Assembly (NCBI RefSeq): GCF_002498315.1
Contig: NZ_DAGX01000002.1
Location: 558,313-622,312, forward strand
Direction of reading: 5' to 3'
Source: Methanofollis sp. UBA420
GTDB lineage: Archaea; Halobacteriota; Methanomicrobia; Methanomicrobiales; Methanofollaceae
Length of the DNA: 64,000 nt
Part shown: positions 25,757 through 35,300 of the stretch, piece after piece
How the letters are laid out: the number at the start of each line of letters is the position of its first letter
Position numbering within the stretch: position 1 is the stretch's first letter
Made by a program: the position numbers and the translations under genes
Notes under the pieces: model-generated
The model's input: the letters and a program-made list of their open reading frames with translations, nothing else
What the model was told of the DNA's origin: nothing
Database searches by the model: none

Positions 25757-26323
25757 ATGTTTGCGCTGACCAGTGAAGAGGGCGGGATCGCGGTGCGCCT
25801 CGCACGCGACGCCCTCGAAAAGAGCCTTCAGGGTGAGGAGTTCACCCTGCCGCCACTGCCCCGGATATTCTCTGAGAAAAGGGGCGTATTCGTCACTCTT
25901 ACCCGGGACGGCTCCTTACGCGGGTGCATCGGCCTTCCGTACCCGGTCATGCCCCTGGCTGAGGGGATCGTCCACGCGGCACTCTCCGCCGCCCTTGAAG
26001 ACCCGCGCTTTCCGCATTTACAGGCTGCCGAACTCCCACAGGTCAGGGTCGAGGTCACCGTCCTCACAGCCCCCGAACCTCTCGCCTGCCTGCCCGAGGA
26101 GCGGGCCGGCCACGTGGAGGTCGGGCGGCACGGACTGATCCTCGCCGACCATGACAGGAGAGGACTTCTCCTCCCGCAGGTCGCGACCGAATACGGCTGG
26201 GACGCGGAGGAGTTCCTCGACCACACCTGCATCAAGGCAGGTCTCTCGCCAGGTTGCTGGAAGAGGGCCGACGTCGAGGTCGCCACCTTCGAAGGGCAGA
26301 TTTTCCATGAGGAGGGAGCGTAA
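25757..26323 (+). CDS. AMMECR1-domain protein
   Basis: A 188-residue product starting at ATG 25757 (MFALTSEEGGIAVRLARDAL); upstream codons belong to the antisense of rnpB and were excluded. It carries the AMMECR1 hallmarks: GVFVTLTRDGSLRGCIG (the LRGCIG motif), a FPHLQAAELPQVRVEVTVL segment and LLLPQVATEYGWDAEEFLDHTCIKAGL. The family is conserved across archaea and eukaryotes but its biochemical role is unknown. tgtA follows with no gap, so it is probably co-transcribed with the archaeosine genes. Confidence 0.95.
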   Translation: MFALTSEEGGIAVRLARDALEKSLQGEEFTLPPLPRIFSEKRGVFVTLTRDGSLRGCIGLPYPVMPLAEGIVHAALSAALEDPRFPHLQAAELPQVRVEVTVLTAPEPLACLPEERAGHVEVGRHGLILADHDRRGLLLPQVATEYGWDAEEFLDHTCIKAGLSPGCWKRADVEVATFEGQIFHEEGA

Positions 26324-27781
26324 ATGGGAATATCCTTTGAGATCCTCCAGAAGGACATCGCCGCCCGCGCCGGCAGGCTGAAAGTGGGGGAGAAGACCAT
26401 CAGGACACCGGCCCTCCTCCCTGTCGTCAACCCGCACCTCCCCCTCGTCACGCCGCGGGAGATGCAGGAGATGGGGGTCGAGGCGATCATCACCAACGCC
26501 TACATCTTCTCGAAGAGCGCCGAGTACCGGGAGAAGGCCCTCTCCGAGGGCCTGCACAAGGTCCTCGACTTCGACGGCGTCATCATGACCGACTCTGGCT
26601 CATTCCAGTTGATGGTCTACGGCGGCGTCGAGATCACAAACCTGGAGACGGTCAGCTTCCAGAAGGCGATCGGGTCTGACATCATCGTGCCCCTCGACAT
26701 CCCGACGACGCCCGACGCCGACCGCGAGCGTGCGGAGAAGGAACTCGCCATCACCCTAGACCGGATCCGCGAGGCCAGGGAGCACCTCGGCCCTGACGCA
26801 CAGATGGCCGGACCCGTCCAGGGTGCCCTCTTCCCCGACCTGCGGGAGAGGTCGGCCAGGGCCGTCCAGGAGATCGGCTTCGACTTCTGCCCTGTCGGCG
26901 CCGTCGTGCCCCTGATGGAGAACTACCGGTACAAGGACCTCGTCGACGTCGTCCTCGGCGCGAAGAAGGGCCTCTCCCCCTCGACCTGCGTCCACCTCTT
27001 CGGCGCTGGCCACCCCTCCATGCTCGCCCTAGGTGCGGCGATGGGCTGCGACATCTTCGACTCCGCGGCCTACGCCCTCTTTGCGAAGGACGGCCGGTAC
27101 CTCACCACCTACGGGAGCCTGAAGATCGACGAACTCTCCGAACTCCCCTGCCCCTGCCAGGTCTGCCGGAGCCACACGGCCGAGGAACTGAAGAAGAGCC
27201 CAGACAGGGTGCGTCTCCTCGCCCTCCACAACCTCTATGTCACCCTCGCCGAGATCGCGAGGATCAGACAGGCGATCACAGACGGCACCCTCTGGGAACT
27301 CCTGGACCTCCGGTGCCGGAGCCACCCGCGCCTCCTCGAAGGCTACCGCGAGTTCCTGCGCCAGGCACAGGACCTGGAAGAGCAGGACAATGTCTCGAAG
27401 AGACGGTTCTTCTACCAGGGCTCGGAGAGTTGCATGCGGACCGAGGTCGTGCGCTACCACGCGATGGTCGAGCGCTTCACCCTCGGCCCCCGCGTCCTCG
27501 TCGCGATGGCCGGGAAGGCTCCGGGCGACTACGACGACATCCTCTTCTTCAAACCGCCCTTCGGGCCATACCCTGAGGGCCTCTCCGAGACCTTCCCGAT
27601 CGGGCAGTCCGAGATCCCGTCCTGGGACGAGGATATGATGCGGGCCGGGTGCCGCGGCATCGCGCGCCTCATCGAGACCCACCCGGAGAGCACGGTATCC
27701 GTTCTCTGTCCGGTCGAATGGGCTGCGTTCGTGCGGGGCGAACTCCCCGGTGTGGAGGTGCTGAATGCCGACACAGTTTGA
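26324..27781 (+). CDS. tgtA: tRNA-guanine(15) transglycosylase (archaeosine TGT)
   Basis: The 485-residue product exchanges guanine 15 of tRNA for preQ0, the first step of archaeosine insertion. Key elements: the base-recognition segment IMTDSGSFQLMVYGG, the nucleophile region with VHLFGAGHPSMLALGAAMGCDIFDSA, and zinc ligands in CPCQVC plus His in HNLYVTL. A C-terminal extension (about 330-485) corresponds to the archaeal C1-C2 region. ArcS follows with a 17-bp overlap, so both archaeosine steps come from one transcript. Confidence 0.96.
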   Translation: MGISFEILQKDIAARAGRLKVGEKTIRTPALLPVVNPHLPLVTPREMQEMGVEAIITNAYIFSKSAEYREKALSEGLHKVLDFDGVIMTDSGSFQLMVYGGVEITNLETVSFQKAIGSDIIVPLDIPTTPDADRERAEKELAITLDRIREAREHLGPDAQMAGPVQGALFPDLRERSARAVQEIGFDFCPVGAVVPLMENYRYKDLVDVVLGAKKGLSPSTCVHLFGAGHPSMLALGAAMGCDIFDSAAYALFAKDGRYLTTYGSLKIDELSELPCPCQVCRSHTAEELKKSPDRVRLLALHNLYVTLAEIARIRQAITDGTLWELLDLRCRSHPRLLEGYREFLRQAQDLEEQDNVSKRRFFYQGSESCMRTEVVRYHAMVERFTLGPRVLVAMAGKAPGDYDDILFFKPPFGPYPEGLSETFPIGQSEIPSWDEDMMRAGCRGIARLIETHPESTVSVLCPVEWAAFVRGELPGVEVLNADTV

Positions 27782-29399
27782 GGTGAGGGGACGGGACGGC
27801 CTTGGCCGTTCCGGTCTCTTCTCGGTGAACGACAGCACGTACCAGACGCCCCTCCCCCTCGACATGGAGGAGATCTACCCCGAACTCGCCGCTCTCCACC
27901 ACGCGAACGTCCCCCTCTCTGCAGACCCGGAGTTTGCGCGGGAGTATCTCGTCCAGCCCGGCGGCGAGGCCGTCATCGTCCACCCCGCACTCGGCGGCGG
28001 CGAGTCGGGACAGTGCGCGGTCGTCGCCAACTGGCACACCGCCCTTGCCAACCCGCGGAACATGGTCGGCCACCTGGCCGCCCTCAGGGAGAAGGTCCCG
28101 CCGGACGCGGCATGGTATGCTCCGGCCGCGGCCCTGCCGTCGAATGCGTGCTTCCTTGTCTACCTGGGCTTCGACCTCTTCGACTTCACTGCCGTCGACC
28201 TCATGACCGCCCGCGGCCTCTTCTGCACCCCCGAAGGTGAGTTCCCATTCGCGGAGATCGAGGAAGGCTCATGCTCCTGCGCCGGGTGCGCACAGGGAGA
28301 CCTCGGCCTCCACAACCGTCTCGCCCTCCGTGCCGAGTGCGCCACGGTGCGGCGGTTCATCGCCGGCGGGCAACTCAGGGAACTGATGGAGCAGCGCTGC
28401 CGGATGGACCCGAACCAGGTCACCGCCCTGCGTCTCCTCGACCAGGAGTATCATATCACCGAGGAGGCGGCGCCCGCGGCGCGTGCCGTCAGGCTGCGCG
28501 CGAACTCGGCCGAGTCGATGTACAGGCCCGAGGTGAAGCGTTTTGCCGAGCGGGTGATCGGGCGCTATGTCCCGCCGAGGAACGACGTCGCCGTCCTCCT
28601 CCCCTGTGCGGTGCGCAAACCCTACTCCTCGTCGCAGAGCCACCAGCGCTATATCGCCGCCATCGCCGGCCGCGCCCACGAGGTGATCATCACCTCGCCC
28701 CTGGGCGTCGTGCCGCGCGAGGTCGAGGCCGTCTACCCGGCAGGCCACTATGACGTCCCGGTGACCGGGTACTGGGACCACGAGGAGTGCGCCTTCCTCT
28801 CCGACATCCTTACCCGCTACCTGCAGGCGCACCCCTACGGGAGGGTGATCGCCCACCTCGAAGGCGGGGCGCTGAAGGTCGCGGAGATGGCGGCCGAGGC
28901 ATGCGGGATCGAAATCGAGTGCACCTGCATCGGCCACCCGACGTCCCCCGCCTCCCTGCGCGCCCTCGACGAGGCCCTCGCCGGCGAGAGAAAGATGAGG
29001 ACCACGCCAGTCGCCGGCGTCCTCTCCTGGCAGTTCGGCGAACAGGTCGAGACGAAAGGGATGCAGGTCAAGGGGAAACCCCGGCGGCAGGCGGTCTTCA
29101 AGGGGAAGACCCTTCTCTACAACATCGACCCCGGGACAGGCCTGTACAAGCCCACCTTCGAGGGCTGGGAGTATCTCAGCGGTTACCGCGTCCAGATCGA
29201 CGCCTTCGTCCCGCACGGGGACGTGCTGGCGCCGGGCGTGATGGATGCCGACCCCGCGATCAGGCCGGGCGACGAGGTGCTCGTCGCCGGCCCCTCGGCC
29301 CTGGCGACCGGCCGGGCGATGATGGGTGCGTCGGAAATGGTCAGGTCCCACCGCGGCGTCGCTGTGAAAGTGCGTAAAGTAAAGTGCATCGAACGCTAA
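27765..29399 (+). CDS. arcS: Archaeosine synthase ArcS (TgtA2)
   Basis: The 544-residue product is a TGT paralogue that lacks the transglycosylase zinc-site context and instead carries the ArcS signature PCAVRKPYSSSQSHQRY (PC-x3-KPYS-x-S-x-SH), followed by a C-terminal PUA domain (about 470-544, FVPHGDVLAPGVMDADPAIRPGDEVLVAG). It converts preQ0-15 in tRNA toward archaeosine; in Euryarchaeota it adds lysine and works with a radical SAM partner (RaSEA), which is not seen here. It overlaps tgtA by 17 bp. Confidence 0.95.
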   Translation: MPTQFEVRGRDGLGRSGLFSVNDSTYQTPLPLDMEEIYPELAALHHANVPLSADPEFAREYLVQPGGEAVIVHPALGGGESGQCAVVANWHTALANPRNMVGHLAALREKVPPDAAWYAPAAALPSNACFLVYLGFDLFDFTAVDLMTARGLFCTPEGEFPFAEIEEGSCSCAGCAQGDLGLHNRLALRAECATVRRFIAGGQLRELMEQRCRMDPNQVTALRLLDQEYHITEEAAPAARAVRLRANSAESMYRPEVKRFAERVIGRYVPPRNDVAVLLPCAVRKPYSSSQSHQRYIAAIAGRAHEVIITSPLGVVPREVEAVYPAGHYDVPVTGYWDHEECAFLSDILTRYLQAHPYGRVIAHLEGGALKVAEMAAEACGIEIECTCIGHPTSPASLRALDEALAGERKMRTTPVAGVLSWQFGEQVETKGMQVKGKPRRQAVFKGKTLLYNIDPGTGLYKPTFEGWEYLSGYRVQIDAFVPHGDVLAPGVMDADPAIRPGDEVLVAGPSALATGRAMMGASEMVRSHRGVAVKVRKVKCIER

Positions 29400-29440
29400 C
29401 CTCATGAAGCAAGAGTCATTTGACATTGGAGTGGTAGAGT

Positions 29441-30289
29441 TTGTATCTGGTTGAGGAGGCAACGCAGCTCGCAGATAAAGTGTTCCAGATGTGGATCCAC
29501 GCGCCCCAGGTGGCGCGGCACGCCCGGGCCGGGCAGTTCCTGGTTATCAGGATCGACGAAACCGGTGAGAGGATCCCCATCACCATCTCGGCAGTGAAAG
29601 AGGACTCGGTACGGGTCATCTTTATGACCATCGGCAAGACCACCGAGCACCTTTCCACCCTGAAGAAGGGCGACGCCATCAGGGACGTCGTCGGGCCGCT
29701 CGGCACGCCGAGCGATATCAAAAAATACGGCACCGTCGTCGTCATCGGCGGCGGCGTGGGTGTCGCGAGCACCCCGATCATCGCCCGTGAGGCGAAGGAA
29801 GCCGGAAACCATGTCATCGGGATCATCGGGGCGAGGAACAAGGACCTCCTCATCCTCGAAGACGAGATGAAGGAGGCCTGCGACGAACTCTTCATCACCA
29901 CCGACGACGGGAGCAAGGGCATCCACGGCTTCGCAAGCACTGTCCTCGACCAGCTCCTCAAGGAGCGGGAACTGGGCTGTGTCTGGATCGTCGGCCCGGC
30001 CATCATGATGAAGGTGACCTCGGGCGTGACAAAGCCGTACGGTGTCAAGACCTTTGTCTCCCTCAACCCGATCATGGTCGACGGCACAGGGATGTGCGGG
30101 TCGTGCCGGGTGACTGTCGGCGGGGAGACGAAGTTCGCCTGTGTCGACGGACCCGAGTTCGACGCCCACCAGGTCGACTTCGACGGCCTCATGCAGAGGC
30201 AGAGGATGTACGTCGACGAGGAGAAGGAGGCGCTCGAGCACTTCCACCACCCTCATGGCGGCTGCGGGTGCTGCGGGGGTGAGCACTGA
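29441..30289 (+). CDS. FAD/NAD-binding small subunit of an NfnAB/sulfide-dehydrogenase-type complex
   Basis: The 282-residue product has a ferredoxin-reductase fold: FAD-binding barrel (about 1-95, ARAGQFLVIRIDETGERIPITI), nucleotide domain (VVVIGGGVGVASTPIIAREAKEAG) and a C-terminal [2Fe-2S] site (GMCGSCRVTVGGETKFAC). TTG 29441 is the start, with GGAGTGG 5 nt upstream. The extreme C-terminus is odd: FHHPHGGCGCCGGEH, dense in His and Cys, and could bind metal. Its partner follows in a TGATG overlap. Together they could bifurcate electrons among NADH, NADPH and ferredoxin, or act as glutamate synthase or sulfide dehydrogenase. Confidence 0.88.
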   Translation: MYLVEEATQLADKVFQMWIHAPQVARHARAGQFLVIRIDETGERIPITISAVKEDSVRVIFMTIGKTTEHLSTLKKGDAIRDVVGPLGTPSDIKKYGTVVVIGGGVGVASTPIIAREAKEAGNHVIGIIGARNKDLLILEDEMKEACDELFITTDDGSKGIHGFASTVLDQLLKERELGCVWIVGPAIMMKVTSGVTKPYGVKTFVSLNPIMVDGTGMCGSCRVTVGGETKFACVDGPEFDAHQVDFDGLMQRQRMYVDEEKEALEHFHHPHGGCGCCGGEH

Positions 30290-31626
30290 TGACCGAGGTC
30301 TCAGAACACGTTAAGGACTTCAACGAAGTCAACAAGGGGCTTTCCGAGGAGAACGCCGTCCTTGAGGCACTCAGGTGCATGAACTGCGTGCGGCCGAGTT
30401 GCGTGAAGGGCTGCCCGGTCTGCATCGACATCCCGGCATTCATCCAGAAGGTCGCAAACAGGGACTTCGCGGGCGCGGCGGAGGCCGTCAAGGAGAACAA
30501 CATGCTCCCGGCGATCTGCGGCCGTGTCTGTCCGCAGGAGACCCAGTGCGAGGGCGAGTGCATCCTCTCCAAGAAGGAGAAGCCGATCGCCATCGGCGCG
30601 CTCGAACGCTTTGTCGCCGACTGGGAGAGGGAGCACGGCGTGACGACCCCCGAAGTCGCCGCCCCGACCGGAAAGAAGGTGGCGGTCGTCGGTTCAGGCC
30701 CGGCAGGCCTCACGGCTGCGGCCGAACTCGCCCGTTTCGGCCACGCGGTCACGGTCTTTGAGTCCCTCCACGAGGCCGGCGGCGTGCTGATGTACGGCAT
30801 CCCGAACTTCCGCCTCCCGAAGGAGATCGTCCAGGCGGAGATCGAGCAGGTGAAGGCCCTTGGCGTCGAGATCAGGCTCAACCACCTCGTCGGGAGGAGC
30901 GTCTCCACGGAGGAGCTCCTCGCGTACGACGCCGTCTTCCTGGGCACCGGCGCCGGCCTGCCGTATTTCATGGGCATCGAGGGCGAGAACCTCTGCGGGG
31001 TCTACTCTGCAAACGAGTTCCTCACCCGCGTGAACCTGATGCATGCCAACTGCTTCCCCGCCTTTGACACGCCGGTCAAGCGCGCCGCGAAGGTGGTCGT
31101 CGCCGGCGGCGGCAACGTGGCGATGGACGCGGCCAGGGTGGCGCGGCGCCTCGGCGCCGACGTGACCCTCGTCTATCGGCGGCGCGAGGAGGACCTCCCG
31201 GCCCGTGCGGTCGAGGTCACGAATGCACAGGCCGAAGGCGTCCGTTTCGTCTGCTGCGCAAACCCGGTGCGGGTGCTCGGCGAGAAGACGGTCTCTGGTG
31301 TCGAGTGCGCCAGGATGGAGATGTGCGCCCTCGACGAGAGCGGGAGGCCGAAGCCTTCATGTATCGAGGGGAGCAACTTCGTGCTTGAGGCAGACGTCTT
31401 CATCGAAGCAATCGGTCAGGGCCCCAACCCCCTCCTCATCTCCATGCTCCCGACGCTGAAACGCGAGCGCCGGGGCAACGTGGTCGTGGATGCGGACGGT
31501 CAGACGGCCGTCGCCGGCGTCTACGCGGCCGGGGACGTGGCAACCGGCGCCGCCACCGTCATCTGGGCGATGGGTTCGGCAAAGAAGGCTGCTGCCGCTA
31601 TAGACAGGATGCTGAGGGGAGAATGA
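30289..31626 (+). CDS. NfnB/GltA-type NADPH-dependent oxidoreductase (large subunit)
   Basis: A 445-residue flavoprotein of the glutamate synthase beta/NfnB family. An N-terminal double [4Fe-4S] domain has CMNCVRPSCVKGCPVC and CGRVCPQETQCEGEC. Two dinucleotide-binding motifs follow: VAVVGSGPAGLTAAAELARFG (FAD) and VVVAGGGNVAMDAARVARRLG (NADP). A closing AGDVATGAATVIWAMGSAKKAA binds FAD. It starts one base inside the TGA of the small subunit, so the two are translationally coupled. In methanogens the pair is often annotated glutamate synthase; electron bifurcation is equally possible. Confidence 0.9.
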   Translation: MTEVSEHVKDFNEVNKGLSEENAVLEALRCMNCVRPSCVKGCPVCIDIPAFIQKVANRDFAGAAEAVKENNMLPAICGRVCPQETQCEGECILSKKEKPIAIGALERFVADWEREHGVTTPEVAAPTGKKVAVVGSGPAGLTAAAELARFGHAVTVFESLHEAGGVLMYGIPNFRLPKEIVQAEIEQVKALGVEIRLNHLVGRSVSTEELLAYDAVFLGTGAGLPYFMGIEGENLCGVYSANEFLTRVNLMHANCFPAFDTPVKRAAKVVVAGGGNVAMDAARVARRLGADVTLVYRRREEDLPARAVEVTNAQAEGVRFVCCANPVRVLGEKTVSGVECARMEMCALDESGRPKPSCIEGSNFVLEADVFIEAIGQGPNPLLISMLPTLKRERRGNVVVDADGQTAVAGVYAAGDVATGAATVIWAMGSAKKAAAAIDRMLRGE

Positions 31627-32144
31627 CTGAGGTCAGGTTTCTTGAGGAGAGGAAGGTCGTCCTCGACCTTGCAGACGTGAGCGATCGGGAGGTGCTGGAC
31701 ATCGGTGCCGGCCCTCTCTCACTCATCGCCGCAAAGGAGTACGACTGCTATGTCACGTCCGTCGATATCGACGGAGAGAAGATCAAGGAGTGGGAGAAAG
31801 AGGCAGAGCGCGAGGGCGTTGCCGAGAAGATCAGTTTCGAGGAGGCCGACGCGACCGACCTCCCGTACTGCAAGGACGCCTTCGATATCGGCATCTGCTT
31901 CGGGGCCCTCCATCATCTCCCAGAAGATATGCGGGAGCAGGCACTCTCCGAAATGGCGCGGGTCTCGTATGAGAAGTTCGTCATTGCAGAGTTCACCGAA
32001 GAGGGCTTTGCCGAACTGCATGGCGGGGAAGACCTTGTCCCCGTCGATCTCGTCCGCCTGGAGGGTGCCCTGAAAGCGATGGGCACCCTCACCGTCCGTC
32101 CCCTCGGGAAACTGAACGTCTATATTGTTGAGAAGGGGAACTGA
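31623..32144 (+). CDS. Class I SAM-dependent methyltransferase
   Basis: The 173-residue product is a minimal Rossmann methyltransferase: SAM motif I VLDIGAGPLSLIAA, acidic residue in SVDIDGEKI, motif II EEADATDLPYCKDAFD and motif IV FGALHHLPED. Its start overlaps the NfnB-like stop by ATGA, so it belongs to the same operon. The substrate is not evident; linkage to a redox flavoprotein could be incidental. A T-rich stretch (CTTTTTTCGG, 32172-32181) after the stop is a likely terminator. Confidence 0.9.
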   Translation: MTEVRFLEERKVVLDLADVSDREVLDIGAGPLSLIAAKEYDCYVTSVDIDGEKIKEWEKEAEREGVAEKISFEEADATDLPYCKDAFDIGICFGALHHLPEDMREQALSEMARVSYEKFVIAEFTEEGFAELHGGEDLVPVDLVRLEGALKAMGTLTVRPLGKLNVYIVEKGN

Positions 32145-32317
32145 CCTCCCCCCTTATTCCGGGGACGAGGACTTTTTTCGGCTCTGAGATATTTCTGTCC
32201 TTCTTTCGGTCCTGCTGTGCAGAAGAGGTTTCTCGACTCTCATTGTCTTTTGATTGACGAGGCAGAGCCTTTGTCCAGAAGATGCGGTGCTGTACCTCGG
32301 AAAAAAAGTGTTGGGTT

Positions 32318-35300
32318 TTATCTCCTCTTCCAGAGGACGACTGCCGCAATGAGGAGGACGGCCGCCCCGCAGAGGATAAGCATCATGGTGGGGAATGGCT
32401 GCGGTGTCTCCGCCGGGGGCGATGCCGGTGTTTCAGTCACCGGCGAGGCGGGTTCTGTCGTCCCGGCCTGTGCTCCTGCTTCCGCTGTTTTGACGGCGAC
32501 GGGTGCTGGTTCTCCGCCGATTGCAAAGACGGAGAAGCCCGGACTCTGTGCCGAGAAGTACCAGAAGGTCGCGTCTTCGTCCCTGACCTCGGTGGGGAGG
32601 GGTTGCCAGGCGTCGTCGTGGTAGCGGCAGAGCACGACGTCCGCCGGGTCGATACTGTTCTCCTCCAGCCACGCCTTCGGGATCTTGAATAAGATGAGGG
32701 CGCCCTCGATGGCGTCGTCGGTCGTGTGGTAGAGCGTGACCTCGTCGTATTCATAGACCATACTGGCCGGGGCCCCGACGCTGGAGGGCAGGCCTGTCCG
32801 CCCGACCGTGACAAGGAGAGTCTGGATCGTCTCGCCGACTGTCACCCTGATCTCGTAGATAGCCGGGCCCCGGAATGCCAGGGTACCGCTGCCGCCTGCC
32901 GGGATCTTTCCTGTCGAGTCGGCAGAGAGGTCGGAGTGGCCGCCGCCCGAACCGGATGAGGATGATGTGGGTATCGGTGTCGGCAGGGCTTCGAGGACGA
33001 AGAAGACCTCCGTCGTCTCGCCTGCATTGACCGTCACGGTCCTGTTCTCAGGTTTGACGTAGTCGTCGAGGGTGACTGTGACGTTGTGCTCTCCCGTCGG
33101 GATGTCCGTCAGGGTCGTGTTGGTCAACCATTCGGTTTCCTTCCCTTCGAGGAATATCCGCGCCCCCTCTGGTACGGATGAGACGTTGAGAACCCCGCAC
33201 TCGCGTTCAAGTTCGAAGAAGACTTTTGCCTCCTCGCCTGTCTCAACCGTCACGGTCTTGTTCTCAGGCGTGACGTACCCCGCGAGTCTGACCGTGACCT
33301 TGTGGTCACCCGTGGGGATACTCTCCAGGGTCGTGTTGGTTAACCATTCGGTTTCTACGCCGTCGAGGAATATCCGGGCCCCCTCCGGTACGGAGGAGAC
33401 ATTGAGAACTCCGCACTCGCGTTCAAGCTCGAAGAAGACCTTTGCCTCCTCGCCTGTCTCAACCGTCACCGTCCGGTTTTCAGGGGTCACGTATCCTTCG
33501 AGTCTAACCGTGACGTTGTGCTCGCCCGTCGGGATGTCTTCCAGGGTCGTGTTGGTCAACCATTCGGTTTCCTTCCCGTCGAGGAATATCTGCGCCCCCT
33601 CTGGTACGGATGAGACGTTGAGAACCCCGCACTCGCGTTCGAGGGCGAAGGTGACCTCTGTCGTCTTCCCCACTTCGACCGTCACTGTATCATTAATCTG
33701 AGTCACGTAGTCTTTGAGGGTGACTGTGACATTGTGCGTCCCTGTCGGGATGTTCTCCAGAACTGCGTTGGTCTCGCCCTTGTCCACCCCATCGAGGACT
33801 ATCTGCGCCCTCTCCGGTACGGAGGAGACGTTGAGGATCCCGCACTCGCGCTCAAGTTCGAAGAAGACCTCTGTCGTCTCGTCTGCATAGACATTCACGG
33901 TCTTGTTCTCCGGCGTGAAATACCCGGCGAGTTTGACCGTTACGTTGTGCTCTCCTGTCGGGATGTCCTTCAGAATTGCGTTGGTCAACCTTCCAGTGTC
34001 CACGCCGTCGAGGATGATCCGGGCCTCCGCCGGTACGGAGGAGACGTCGATCTCCCCGCATACCTCTTTGAGTTCAAAGAAGACCTCTGTCATCTCACCT
34101 GCATTGACTGTCACGGTCTTGTTCTCCGGCGTGACATACCCGGCGAGCTTGACCGTTACGTTGTGCTCGCCGACAGAGAGGTAGAGGGGCGTATCGGTTG
34201 TGTAGCCGTTCGTCACGCCGTCGAGGACTATCTGCGCCCCCGTGGGCGTCGAGGCGACCGCCACAGTCCCGCCGTACACCAGAGGGAGATGGTCGGTGTT
34301 GCGTCCGCTGAAGAAGCCATCAATGGTCAACGGTTCGTCACAGATGCCATCGAAGTCGGCGTCCGCACACCACTCCGAGATGTTCTGGGCGGGGTCCTGA
34401 AGCCAGAGGTTGCCGCCGAGGTACGGCCCGCCAGCGATGTTGGTGCCGCGGGTGCAGGTGGTGTTGAAGAAGGCGGAGGAGGAAGATGCACGGATATTGT
34501 CGGGGTTGTCGAAGCGGCAGTTGGTGATCGTGATGGGAGAGCAAACAAGGAAGTATGATGCCCCGCCCTCGCCGTAGTGTACGGTGTTGTTGGTGAAAGT
34601 GCAGTTGGTGATCGTAGCGCCGGCGCCAATACACCACTGGAAGTCTGCCCCGCCGCCATTGATATTTGCTCTGTTCCCGGTGAAAGTGCAGTTGGTGATC
34701 GTGGCGCCAGTACACCACTGGAAGTCTGCCCCGCCGCCGCTTTTAGTTGCTCTGTTCCCGGTGAAGGTGCAGTTGGTGATCGTGGCGCCAGTACACCGCT
34801 CGATGTATGCCCCGCCGCCGCTTTTAGTTGCTCTGTTCTCGGCGAAGGTGCAGTCAGCGATGGTGAGGCGCTGGAGATTTGACATCATACTTCCTGTGGC
34901 TTGTATGCCGGCGCCATTGCAGTCCAACCAGTTGCTGCTGGAGATGTTGAGGCCGCGAAAGGTGGCGTTGTCCGCTGTGACGGTGAACACCGGTCTGTCT
35001 GTCTCTTTGTATGTGATGATGGGTTGGGCGGGCGAGCCTTCCCACTGTTTGACGGTCACGTCCGGTTTGTCGATGGTGATCCCGCTCTTATAAGTGTGGC
35101 CCTCGACGCCCCAGATGCGGATCGTATCTCCTTTTCTGACCTTATTCCTGAGATCCCAGAGACTGGTGACGTTGTCCTCTCCCTCGATCTTCGAGACATT
35201 CCAGATGTGGGGGTGAGTGATCCTGGCCGCTGTCATCATGGGTTCTTTTTCTTCCTCCGCAACGATCTCGATCGAAGTGGTGTTCGCGAGGGGGAGGGTG

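Noticed and set aside
32985..34870. Possible CRISPR or satellite array
   Set aside because: The repeats are in-frame protein modules (PEGA and beta-helix), without unique spacers of constant size.
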